Shown here: positions 47,543 to 57,400 of the stretch, one piece after another
Numbering within the stretch: position 1 is the first letter of the stretch
Layout: each line of letters starts with the position of its first letter
Source of the DNA: Streptomyces sp. NBC_01304
GTDB lineage: Bacteria > Actinomycetota > Actinomycetes > Streptomycetales > Streptomycetaceae
Reading direction: 5' to 3'
DNA: 64,000 bases
Assembly (NCBI RefSeq): GCF_035975855.1
Contig: NZ_CP109055.1
Location: forward strand, 7,812,001 to 7,876,000
Program-made: the position numbers and the translations under genes
Notes under the pieces: generated by a model
What the model saw: only the letters and a program-made list of their open reading frames with translations
Databases searched by the model: none
Told to the model about the DNA's origin: nothing

Positions 47543-48218
47543 CCGGCTCGCCCCCGGACCGCGTGCCCGAGCGCCGGTGCCGCAGCGCCGCGAGCCCGCA
47601 CAGCACGAGCACCGACGCGATCGCCGCCAGGTGCTCCTTGCCCGCGAGGTTGTCCTTGAACAGGACCTCGATCACCATCACGATCACGACCAGGGCCCCG
47701 GTGAACCAGGCCCGGTACTTCCAGCAGACGTAGACCGCGAGCCCGACCACCGCCGCCGACGGGCCGGTGTCGATGACCTGGGCGTCGGAGGCGGGCAGGC
47801 CGAGCGGGTTGTCGAAGCCCAGCCAGATGCCGAAGCGCGCGTACAGGGTGCCGGCCAGCGTGGCGACGTACCCGATGAGAAGCGTGCGCCACCAGCCGAG
47901 GCAGATCTCCGCGATGCCGAAGACAAGCAGGATCTGGGCGAGGGCGCCGATCACCGGGAGGTCGAGTGCGGGCACGAAGAGGGACAGCGGGGTGCGGAGC
48001 AGGGCCAGCCAGAGGGGGTCCTCGGCGCGGACGGAGCCGATGTTCTGGATGAACTGGTAGCCCCACTGCTGGTTCTGGATGAACTGGAAGAGCGAGGTCA
48101 GGCAGACCGCGCCGATCGTCATCGGGATCGCCCGCCACTTCTTGGCGACGAGTCCGTTCCGTACGGCTCTGAAGAGCGGCCCCCACTCCGCCCTGGCCAG
48201 CCTGACCAGCGTGCTCAT
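47520..48218 (-). CDS. Rhomboid-like integral membrane protein
   Basis: A 232-residue membrane protein with about six hydrophobic segments. DTGPSAAVVGL (Ser154) resembles the rhomboid GxS motif, and GKEHLAAIAS (His196) is placed in the following helix like the catalytic His, so it may be a Ser-His rhomboid protease. The pattern is GPSA rather than the standard GASG/GPSG, so an inactive rhomboid-like protein is also possible. It overlaps the MprF-like gene by 4 bp (ATGA, 48215-48218), which implies translational coupling and a shared task at the membrane, perhaps in lipid or envelope modification. Confidence 0.55.
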   Translation of the reverse strand: MSTLVRLARAEWGPLFRAVRNGLVAKKWRAIPMTIGAVCLTSLFQFIQNQQWGYQFIQNIGSVRAEDPLWLALLRTPLSLFVPALDLPVIGALAQILLVFGIAEICLGWWRTLLIGYVATLAGTLYARFGIWLGFDNPLGLPASDAQVIDTGPSAAVVGLAVYVCWKYRAWFTGALVVIVMVIEVLFKDNLAGKEHLAAIASVLVLCGLAALRHRRSGTRSGGEPVSGSPAG

Positions 48219-50026
48219 CTCTGTGACTCCAGGTGTCTGCGGTGCAGCCATTTCGGCAGGCCGGGGGCTTCGAGGAAGCCCTCGGCCCTGGCGGAGGCGA
48301 TTCCGATGCGCAGCAGATCGCCGCTCTTCTCGAAGAGCAGGAACCGCGGCTCCCAGATGGGCCGGTACTTGGCGTTGGCGCGATACAGCGACTCGATCTG
48401 CCACCAACGGGAGAAGAAGCTGAGCAGGGAGCGCCAGAGCCGGAGCACGGGGCCCGCGCCGAGCCGCGAGCCACGTTCGAAGACCGACCTGAACATCGCG
48501 AAGTTCAGTGAGACCTGAGTGATCCCGATCTCTTCGGCGCGCTGCAGGAGTTCGATGACCATGTACTCCATCAGGCCGTTCTCGGAGTCCCGGTCACGCC
48601 GCATCAGATCGAGGGAGAGCCCCTTGGGGCCCCACGGCACGAAGGAGAGCACCGCTCTCAACTCGCCGTCGCCGTCGGTGCATTCGAGCATCACACAGCG
48701 CCCGTCGCCGGGGTCGCCGAGCCTTCCCAGGGCCATCGAGAAGCCGCGCTCGGTGGCACCGTCGCGCCAGTCGTCCGCCTTCTTCAGGAGGTACGTCATC
48801 TCGTCGGCGGGGATGTCCTCGTGGCGCCGGATCCGCACCTCGTACCCGGCCCGCTTGACCCGGTTGTAGGCCTGGCGGACGGTGCGCATGGCCCGCCCGT
48901 CCAGCGTGAACTCGGCGGTCTCCACGATCGCTTCGTCGCCGAGCTCCAGGGCGTCCAGGCCGTGCCGGGCGTAGACCGTGCCGGCCTCCTCGCTCGCGCC
49001 CATCACGGCCGGCGCCCAGCCGTGCTCGCGGGCCTCGGCCAGCCAGGGCTCGATGGCGCCGGGCCAGGCCTCGGGGTCGCCGATCGGGTCGCCCGAGGCG
49101 AGCGAGACGCCGCCGACCACGCGGTAGGTGACCGCGGCCTTCCCGGTCGGGGACCAGACGACGCTCTTCTCGCGGCGCAGCGCGAAGTAGCCGAGCGAGT
49201 CCCGGTCGCCCTGCTTGTCGAGCAGGGCGCGCAGCTGTTGCTCGTCCTGCTCGGTGAGCGGGTCGACGGCCTTGCGGGACCGGAAGGCGGCGTACAGGAC
49301 GGCGAGCAGGAGCAGCGTGCTGAGCACGTTGATGACGACGTTCACCCAGCCGGGGGTGGTGATGCCCGCGAAGTGCTTGTCGTTCGTGGCGAGCGAGACG
49401 AGGCGCATGGTGCCGTAGCGCCAGCGGTCCAGGAACGTGGAGTGGTGGCCGTCGTGCGCGTGGTTGGTGACCGTCACCAGGAACGCGGCGAACAAGGAGG
49501 TCGCAAGGAGCCCGCCGGCCGCGACCGCGGCGGCGAGCTTCGGGTTGGACCGGTCGCCCTTCGCGTAGAACTCGTGACGGCCGATCAGGAGGGCCGCCAC
49601 GAAGGCCGCGGTGAGTCCCAGCGAGATCCAGTTCTGGGCGTACTGCCGGATCTCCGCGAAGAACATGGCGAAGGTGAAGAGCAGCAGGAACAGGCCGCCG
49701 AGCACGAAGTTGAGGATCCATGCGGCGCGTTTGCGGCGCCGCATGGTGATCGCCAGGAACAGCGTGAACAGACCCGACGCGAAGCCCGCCGTCAGCATGT
49801 ACGGCGTGAAGTAGTTCTCCGTGTTGTGGCGGCGCAGATCCTGGCCCAGGGAGACCCAGACGGCGCTGAGGAAATTGATGAACGCGACGGCCCGCAAGTA
49901 CCAGACGGCGAAGGCGGCGCCGCGTCTGCTCGCCACGGCGTGCTTCTCGCGCCGGACGTCCTTGTCGTGACGGTCCTGCTGCTCGCGCTTGTCGGTTTCC
50001 CCGGCCGCAAATCCGACGTCTCCCAT
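48215..50026 (-). CDS. MprF-like membrane protein with DUF2156 (phosphatidylglycerol lysyltransferase-type) domain
   Basis: A 603-residue protein. Residues about 35-260 hold six or seven membrane segments (AAFAVWYLRAVAFINFLSAV, WILNFVLGGLFLLLFTFAMF, LLATSLFAAFLVTVTN, VVINVLSTLLLLAVLYAAF). Residues 290-600 form the cytoplasmic DUF2156 tandem-GNAT domain (TYRVVGGVSLASGDPIGDPE, FTLDGRAMRTVRQAYNRVKR, SLDLMRRDRDSENGLMEYMV, VSLNFAMFRSVFERG). This matches the lipid aminoacyl-transferase part of LysX/MprF. No lysyl-tRNA synthetase domain is attached, so aminoacyl-tRNA would have to come from the housekeeping enzyme. Expected effect: aminoacylation of phosphatidylglycerol and resistance to cationic peptides. 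Confidence 0.8.
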   Translation of the reverse strand: MGDVGFAAGETDKREQQDRHDKDVRREKHAVASRRGAAFAVWYLRAVAFINFLSAVWVSLGQDLRRHNTENYFTPYMLTAGFASGLFTLFLAITMRRRKRAAWILNFVLGGLFLLLFTFAMFFAEIRQYAQNWISLGLTAAFVAALLIGRHEFYAKGDRSNPKLAAAVAAGGLLATSLFAAFLVTVTNHAHDGHHSTFLDRWRYGTMRLVSLATNDKHFAGITTPGWVNVVINVLSTLLLLAVLYAAFRSRKAVDPLTEQDEQQLRALLDKQGDRDSLGYFALRREKSVVWSPTGKAAVTYRVVGGVSLASGDPIGDPEAWPGAIEPWLAEAREHGWAPAVMGASEEAGTVYARHGLDALELGDEAIVETAEFTLDGRAMRTVRQAYNRVKRAGYEVRIRRHEDIPADEMTYLLKKADDWRDGATERGFSMALGRLGDPGDGRCVMLECTDGDGELRAVLSFVPWGPKGLSLDLMRRDRDSENGLMEYMVIELLQRAEEIGITQVSLNFAMFRSVFERGSRLGAGPVLRLWRSLLSFFSRWWQIESLYRANAKYRPIWEPRFLLFEKSGDLLRIGIASARAEGFLEAPGLPKWLHRRHLESQR

Positions 50027-50068
50027 GAAATGGGATCCTATGGCGGCCCGGCGCGGGCCGCCTTCCGC

Positions 50069-51193
50069 CTAGGGGGCGATTTCCGGGTCAGCCTCAGGGT
50101 CTACCTCGGGCTCCGACTCATCCCCAGGTTCGGCTTCCGGCTCGGCGGCGGGCGCCTCGGGAAGCTCCGCCGCCAGGGCCGCCGCCGACTGCACCAGGGG
50201 CAACGCGAGCAGCGCGCCCGTGCCCTCGCCCGCGGTGACGCCCTGGGTGAGCAGCGGTTCGAGCGCGAGCCGGTCGAAGGCCTTGGCCTGTGCGGGCTCG
50301 CCGCTGGTGTGCCCGGCCAGCCACCAGTCGGGCGACCGGAAGGCGACGCGCTGGGCGACCAGGGCGCAGGCCGCGGAGACCACGCCGTCGAGGATCACCG
50401 GGGTCCGGCGCACCGCGCTCTGCAGCAGGAAGCCGGTGATGGCCGCGAGGTCGGCGCCGCCCACGGTCTGCAGGAGCTCCAGCTGGTCGCCGAGCACCGG
50501 GCGGGCCCGGCGCAGCGCGTCGCGGACCGCCGCGCACTTGCGCATCCAGGCCAGGTCGTCGATGGGCCGCCCGCCGCGCCCGGTGACCACCGAGGCGTCG
50601 GTGCCGCACAGGGCGGCGATCAGGGTCGCCGCGGGCGTCGTGCCGCCCACGCTGAGATCGCCGAGGACGACCAGATCGGTGCCGGAGTCCGCCTCCTCGT
50701 CCGCGATCGCCATGCCTGCCTGGAAGGCCTGCTCGGTCTCCTCGCGGGTCAGCGCGTCCTCGATGTCGATGCGCCCGGAGCCGCGCCGCACCCGGTGGGA
50801 GACCACCTCGGCGGGCAGTGCGTCCGGCTCGCAGTCGAGGGCCATGTCCACGACGCGTACGGGCGCATCGATTCTGCGGGCCAGGACCGCGACGGGGCTC
50901 TCGCCCTCCAGGACCGCCCGGACCAGTTCGTGCGCGCTGCCCTGCGGCCGCGCCGACACCCCGAGCTCCGCCACCCCGTGATCGCCGGCGAACAGCAGCA
51001 CGCGCGGGCGCGCGATCGGCTTGACCGGAACTGACGACTGCGCGGCCGCAAGCCACTCGCCCAGCTCGTCGAGCCGGCCGAGCGCGCCGGGCGGCACGGC
51101 CAGGCGCTCCCTGCGGGCTTCGGCGTCACGGCGAACGCCGCCGTCGGGGCGCTCGATCAGATCGGAGAAGTCGTCGAGATTCAGCGAGCTCAT
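50069..51193 (-). CDS. cobT: Nicotinate-nucleotide--dimethylbenzimidazole phosphoribosyltransferase
   Basis: A 374-residue CobT, which makes alpha-ribazole phosphate for the lower ligand of cobalamin. Family segments are LGRLDELGEWLAAAQ, VLLFAGDHGVAELGVSA, DLVVLGDLSVGGTTPAATLI, LQTVGGADLAAITGFLLQ, PVILDGVVSAACALVA and the catalytic-Glu segment GVTAGEGTGALLALPL. The C-terminus carries an extra acidic tail of about 30 residues (EAEPGDESEPEVDPEADPEI) not needed for catalysis. The ATG is at 51191-51193. It is divergent from the PKS genes at 51411; the 217-bp gap contains two TCTGACGG direct repeats but no clear operator. Confidence 0.94.
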   Translation of the reverse strand: MSSLNLDDFSDLIERPDGGVRRDAEARRERLAVPPGALGRLDELGEWLAAAQSSVPVKPIARPRVLLFAGDHGVAELGVSARPQGSAHELVRAVLEGESPVAVLARRIDAPVRVVDMALDCEPDALPAEVVSHRVRRGSGRIDIEDALTREETEQAFQAGMAIADEEADSGTDLVVLGDLSVGGTTPAATLIAALCGTDASVVTGRGGRPIDDLAWMRKCAAVRDALRRARPVLGDQLELLQTVGGADLAAITGFLLQSAVRRTPVILDGVVSAACALVAQRVAFRSPDWWLAGHTSGEPAQAKAFDRLALEPLLTQGVTAGEGTGALLALPLVQSAAALAAELPEAPAAEPEAEPGDESEPEVDPEADPEIAP

Positions 51194-51410
51194 TCGCCGA
51201 ACAGTACCGGGGTGAATCGAACTAGGGATCTGACGGGTCGTCAGTCAAGGGTCGGTGAAATCTGACGGAGTGTTACGCCATGCGATGCACTGACTCCGGA
51301 GCGTCATTGCACCTCGCTCGGCGATCCCTTACGTTCCGGTTTGTATCGGATTGTCGTACTGCGTGAATTGCGCCTAGCTGCCCGTGTCGCACTCAGAGGA
51401 GCCACCTTCC

Positions 51411-54400
51411 GTGACGCACACCGTCATCGGCGTCAGCCCGTTCGGCGAACCCGACGCACGCCTTGCCACCGCCGTCAGCCGGGCCGGCGGGCTCGGCCTC
51501 CTCGACCTGGGCGCCGGTGACCGCCGTGCCCGCGAGGCGCTCGCCCTGGCCCGCCAGTGGGCGCCCGGAGCGTTCGGCGTCCGCGTCCCCGCCCATTGCG
51601 CCCTGCCGCCCGCCGAGCTGGCCTCGCCCGACGGACCGCACACCGTCCTGCTCGCCCCCGACGCACCCTGGCCGATCGGCCAGATCAAGGCCGAGCTCCC
51701 GGACGTACGGGTGTTCGCGGAGGTACGCAGCTCCGCCGAGGCCCTTGCCGCGGCCCGCGAGGGCGCCGTCGGACTCGTGGTGCGCGGCAGCGAGTGCGGC
51801 GGCCCGTGCGGCGAGCTGTCGACCTTCGTGCTCCTGCAGCGGGTGCTGCACGCCGTGCCCGACATCCCGGCCTGGGCCTGCGGCGGCATCGGCCCGCACA
51901 CCGCGGCCGCGGCCGTCGTCGCGGGCGCGCGGGGCGTCGTCCTCGACGTGCAGCTCGCGCTCCTCGACGAGGCGCAGGTCAAGCCCGCGGTCGGCGCGCT
52001 CCTGCGGACCGCGGACGGCTCCGAGACGGTCGTCGTGGACGGCCGCCGCCAGCTCGACCGGCGCCGCCCCGGCCTCGCCGCCGAACTCCGCGAGGCCCGC
52101 CTGCCGCTCGGTCAGGACGCGTTCCTCGCCGCCCGGTTCGCCGACCGGTACGGCACGGTGGGCCGGGCGCTCGCCGCCGTCGAGGCGGGGATCGACGCGG
52201 CCGTACGGTCCGACGGCTCGGCCCTGCGCGGCGGTTCGGCCATGTGCCGCGCGCTCGGCACCGCGCTGCCCGTCGCTCAGGGCCCGATGACCCGGGTCAG
52301 CGACCAGGCGCGGTTCGCCTCGGCCGTCGCGGACGGCGGGGGACTGCCGTTCATCGCGCTCGCCCTGGCCGGGGCCCCGCAGACCCGGACCGTCCTGGAG
52401 CAGACCCGGGCCGCGCTCGGCGAACGCCCCTGGGGCGTGGGCATCCTGGGCTTCGCGCCCGAGGAGGTGCGTACCGCCCAGCTCGAAGCCGTACGCGAAC
52501 TGCGGCCCACGCACGTGATCATCGCGGGCGGGCGGCCCTCGCAGGCGGCCGATCTCGAAGCCGACGGCATCCGTACGTTCCTGCACGTGCCCTCGCCCGG
52601 ACTGCTCGGGCAGTTCCTGTCGGCGGGGGCGCGGCGCTTCGTCTTCGAAGGGGCCGAGTGCGGCGGGCACATCGGGCCGCGCAACAGCTTCCCGCTGTGG
52701 GAGGCGCAGCTCGCCGTCCTCGAGGACTTCCTCGATGCCACGCCGGACGTCGACCCGCAGGACCTGCAGGTCCTCTTCGCCGGCGGCATCCACGACGAGC
52801 GCTCGGCCGCGATGGTGGCCGCCCTCGCCACCTCGCTGACCGGGCGGGGCGTCGCGGTCGGCGTCCTGATGGGGACCGCGTACCTCTTCACCGAGGAGGC
52901 CGTCGACTGCGGTGCGATCCGGCCGCTCTTCCAGCGAGCGGTCCTTGCCGCCGAGAGCACCGCTCTGCTGCACACCGCGCCCGGCCACGCCACCCGCTGT
53001 GTGCCGAGCGCCTTCAGCGACGCGTACCAGCAGCTCAAGGACGAACTCCGGGAGCAGGGCGTGCCCGAGCGGCAGGCCTGGGAGGAGCTGGAGCGGCTCA
53101 ACGTCGGACGCCTGCGCATCGCCAGCAAGGGCATCGAGCGCGTCGGCGACGAACTCGTCGACGTCGACGAGCAACGCCAGCTCAGCGAGGGCATGTTCAT
53201 GGCCGGCGAGGTCGCCGTGCTCCGCTCCGAGACCACGACCATCGCGGATCTGCACCACCAAGTCGCCGACCGGGCAGCCGACTTCTACAAGCGGCGGACC
53301 GCCCTGGTGCTCCGTGCCGAGGCCGAGCAGGCCGTCGAGGCCGAGGTTCCCGCGACCCCGGAGTCGCTCGACATCGCCGTCGTCGGCATGGCCTGCATGT
53401 TCCCCGGCGCCCCCGACCTGCCCGCGTACTGGCAGCAGATCCTCAGCGGCGCCGACGCCGTCACCGAGGTCCCCGACAGCCGCTGGGACGCCACGCTCCA
53501 CTACGGCGACGACGCCGAGGCCCACGACATCTCGGCCTCCAAGTGGGGCGGCTTCCTGCCCCGCATCCCCTTCGACCCGCTGGCCTACGGCATCCCGCCG
53601 ACCTCCCTGGCCAGCATCGAACCCGTACAGCTGCTGGCCCTCGAAGCCGCCCGCCGGGCCCTCGCCGATGCCGGGCTCGACAAGCGGGACTTCCCGCGCG
53701 AGCGCACCTGCGTCGTCTTCGGTGCCGAAGCGGGCAGCGACACCTCCAACGCCACCACGCTGCGGACCGTCCTGCCCTCCTACGTCGGCCGCCTCCCCGA
53801 GGAGATCGCCGCCCAGCTCCCCAAGCTCACCGAGGACTCCTTCCCCGGGATGCTCGCCAACGTCATCTCCGGGCGCATCGCCAACCGCCTCGACCTCGGC
53901 GGCGCCAACTACACCGTCGACGCGGCCTGCGCCTCCTCGCTCACCGCCGTCGACGTGGCCTGCAAGGAGCTGATGAGCGGCGCCGCCGACGTGGCGCTGT
54001 GCGGCGGGGCCGACCTGCACAACGGCATCAACGACTACCTGCTCTTCTCCTCCGTGCACGCCCTGTCCCCGACCGGCCGCTGCCGCACCTTCGACTCCTC
54101 CGCCGACGGCATCGCGCTCGGCGAGGGCGTCGCCTGCGTGGTGCTGAAACGTCTCTCCGACGCCGAGCGCGACGGCGACCGCGTCTACGCCGTCATCAAG
54201 GGCGTCGGCGCCGCCAGCGACGGCCGCTCCCTCGGCCTCACCGCGCCCCGCCCCGAGGGCCAGCGCGCCGCAGTGGAACGCGCCTACGCACAGGCCCGCA
54301 TCTCGCCCGCCGAGGTCGGCCTCATCGAGGCGCACGGCACCGGCACCGTCGTCGGCGACCGCACCGAACTCGGCACGCTCTCCCAGGTGTTCGAGGACGC

Positions 54401-57400
54401 GGGCGCCGAGCCCGGCAAGTGCGTCGTCGGCTCGGTCAAGTCGCAGATCGGGCACACCAAGTGCGCCGCCGGACTCGCCGGGCTCATCAAGACGGCCCTG
54501 GCCCTGCACACCGGCGTCCGCCCGCCCACCCTGCACGTCCGCGAGCCCAACACCGCCTGGTCCGCCACCAGCAGCCCCTTCGCCTTCCACCAGCGGGCCC
54601 TGCCCTGGGCCGAGCCCGCCGGGCAGCGCATCGCCGGGGTCAGCGCCTTCGGGTTCGGCGGCGCCAACTTCCACGTGGTGCTTCGCGGGTACGAGGCCGG
54701 GGCGCCGCCCCGCCAGGGCGCGGACGCCTGGCCCGCCGAGCTGTTCGTGCTCCGCACCGGCGCCGCCGCCGAGGAGCTCCTCAAGCTGTGCGCGAAGAAC
54801 GACCAGGCGGGCCGCCCCTGGCGCCTGCGCGACCTGGCGCTCACTGCGGCACGACGGGCCGAAGGGCCCGGCGGACCGGGCATGCTCGGCGCGGTGGTCG
54901 CCGACTCGCTCGACGAACTCCCCGTCCTCGTACGCAAGTTGATCGACGGCGAGCAGGCGGCCGGGGTCTTCCCGGCCGGTGAGCCCGCACCGGAGCAGGG
55001 CGAGAACAAGGTCGCCTTCCTCTTCCCCGGCCAGGGCAGCCAGCGGCCCGGGATGCTCGCCGAGCTGTTCGCCGCCTTCCCCGAGACACAGCGGCACCTG
55101 CGCGGGATCCCGGCCGACGCGCTGTTCCCGCCCATGGCCTTCAACGACGCCCAGCGCCTCGCCCAGCGGGTCCGGCTCACCGACACCCGGTGCGCCCAAC
55201 CCGCCATCGGCGCAGTCTCGTTGGCGGCGTACGACGTGCTCACCGGGTTCGGCGTACGCCCCGACATGGCGGCCGGCCACTCCTACGGCGAGCTGGTCGC
55301 CCTCTGCGCGGCGGGCGCCCTCGACCCCGCCGCGCTCGGCGGCCTGAGCCGGGAACGCGCCGAATCGATCCTCGCGGCGACCGGTCCCGAAGGCGCGGAC
55401 CCCGGCACCATGGCCGCCGTCCTCGCCTCCGCCGAGGAGGTGTCCCGGGTCCTCGCTGAGACCGGCCTCGCCGACCAAGTGGTCCCCGCCAACCACAACG
55501 CGCCTGCCCAGACGGTCATTTCGGGCCCCACGGAAGCGGTCGCCCGAGCCGTCGACGCGCTGGGCGACGCAGGATTCTCGACCCGCCCGCTCCCCGTGGC
55601 CTGTGCCTTCCACAGTCCGCTCGTCGCCGGGGCGGTACCGCGCTTCGCCGGCGCCCTGTCGACGTACACCGTCCGAAGCCCCGAATTCCCGGTCTGGGCC
55701 AACCTCACCGGCACCCGCTACCCCTCGGACCCCGCCGGCGTACGCGTCCACCTCGCCGAGCAGATCGGGTCCCCGGTCCGCTTCACCGAGCAGATCGAGG
55801 CGATGTACGACGCCGGGGCGCGGGTCTTCGTCGAGGCCGGGCCCGGCACCGTCCTGACCGGCCTGGTCGGACAGGTCCTGGGCGACCGCCCCTACACCGC
55901 GATCCCGTTCGAGCCGCGCCCCGACGCCGGTCTTCGCGGCCATCTGGAGGCCCTCGCCCGCCTGGTGGCGGCCGGGGTCCCGGTCGCCGCGGGCCGGCTC
56001 TTCGCCGGGCGCGACGCGGTCCTCGCCGACCCGAACGCGGTGCCGAAGCTGCCGGGCTGGACGGTCGACGGCCATCTCGTACGCACCGCCGACGGCGCCC
56101 CGCTGCCCGGCGCGCTGCAACCCGCCCGACGCATCAATCCGTCCCTCATGCGCACTCCGGAGACGACTGTGAACAGTACGAACGGGAACGGCCAAGGTAC
56201 GACCCCGAGCGGAGGCCCGGTCGACGAACGGGACGCCCTGCTCCACGAGTTCCTGCGCAACAGCCGCGAGATGGTGGCGGCGCAGCGGGACGTGCTCATC
56301 TCGTACTTCGGGGGGTCGGCGGGGGTGGCTCCGCCGGGGCAGGTGGTGTCGGCCGTAACGGTTGCGCCGGTCATGCCCGAGCTGGTGGCGACGGTCGTCG
56401 AGGCCGCGCCGGTGGCTCCCGCGGTGGTCGAGGCCGTGGTCGCGGCGCCGGAGCCGGCCCGGGTCGACGTGCTGCCCACGGTCCTCGCGGTGATCGCGGA
56501 GCGTACGGGCTATCCGGTGGAGATGATCGAGCCGGATCTGGACCTGGAGGCGGATCTGAGTGTCGACTCCATCAAGCGGACGGAGATTGCCGGGGAGTTG
56601 GGGCGGCGGCTGCTCGGGTCGGGGGTGGACCTTCGGTCGTTGCCGGACGCGGAACTGGAGGAGCTGACCCGGGCGCGTACCGCGGAGGGGATCGCCCAGT
56701 GGCTGCGGCCTCGGGTGGGCGGGGCTTCCGCCCCGGTCGCGGCGCCGGTCGGGGCTCCGGCTCCTGTACCGGTCTCGGGCTCGGTCTCGGGTGAGGCTCA
56801 GACCGTCCTCGCGGTGCTCGCGCAGCACGCGGGGGCAGGGCAGTCGAGCCCGGTGGCCCTGGCGGCACCCGAGGTCCCCCCGGCCGATGCGCCCGTCGAT
56901 GTGGCGCAGACCGTGCTCGCGGTGATCGCGGAGCGTACGGGCTATCCGGTGGAGATGATCGAGCCGGATCTGGACCTGGAGGCGGATCTGAGTGTCGACT
57001 CCATCAAGCGGACCGAGATCGCGGGGGAGTTGGGGCGGCGGCTGCTCGGGTCGGGGGTGGACCTTCGGTCGTTGCCGGACGCGGAGCTGGAGGAGCTGAC
57101 CCGGGCGCGTACGGCTGCGGGGATCACGGAGTGGCTGCGGGCCCGGGTGCCGGGCGGTGGTGCTCCCGCTGTCGAGGTCGTACGTGGCTCGGGGGAGCCC
57201 GAAAGCATCCCGGTGCAGGGGCTCCCCGAGGTCGCGGCCCCGGCCGTGGTCGAGCCGGCCGAGCCCGGCGGGTTCGAGCGGGCCGAGTCCGGCGGGTTCG
57301 CGTCGGACCCGGTCGAGCGGGACGAACTCTTCGAGTTCGAGGCCGACTTGGTCGAGCCGGAGGAGCACATCGGGTTCGAGCCGGACGAGCCCGTCGAGAT

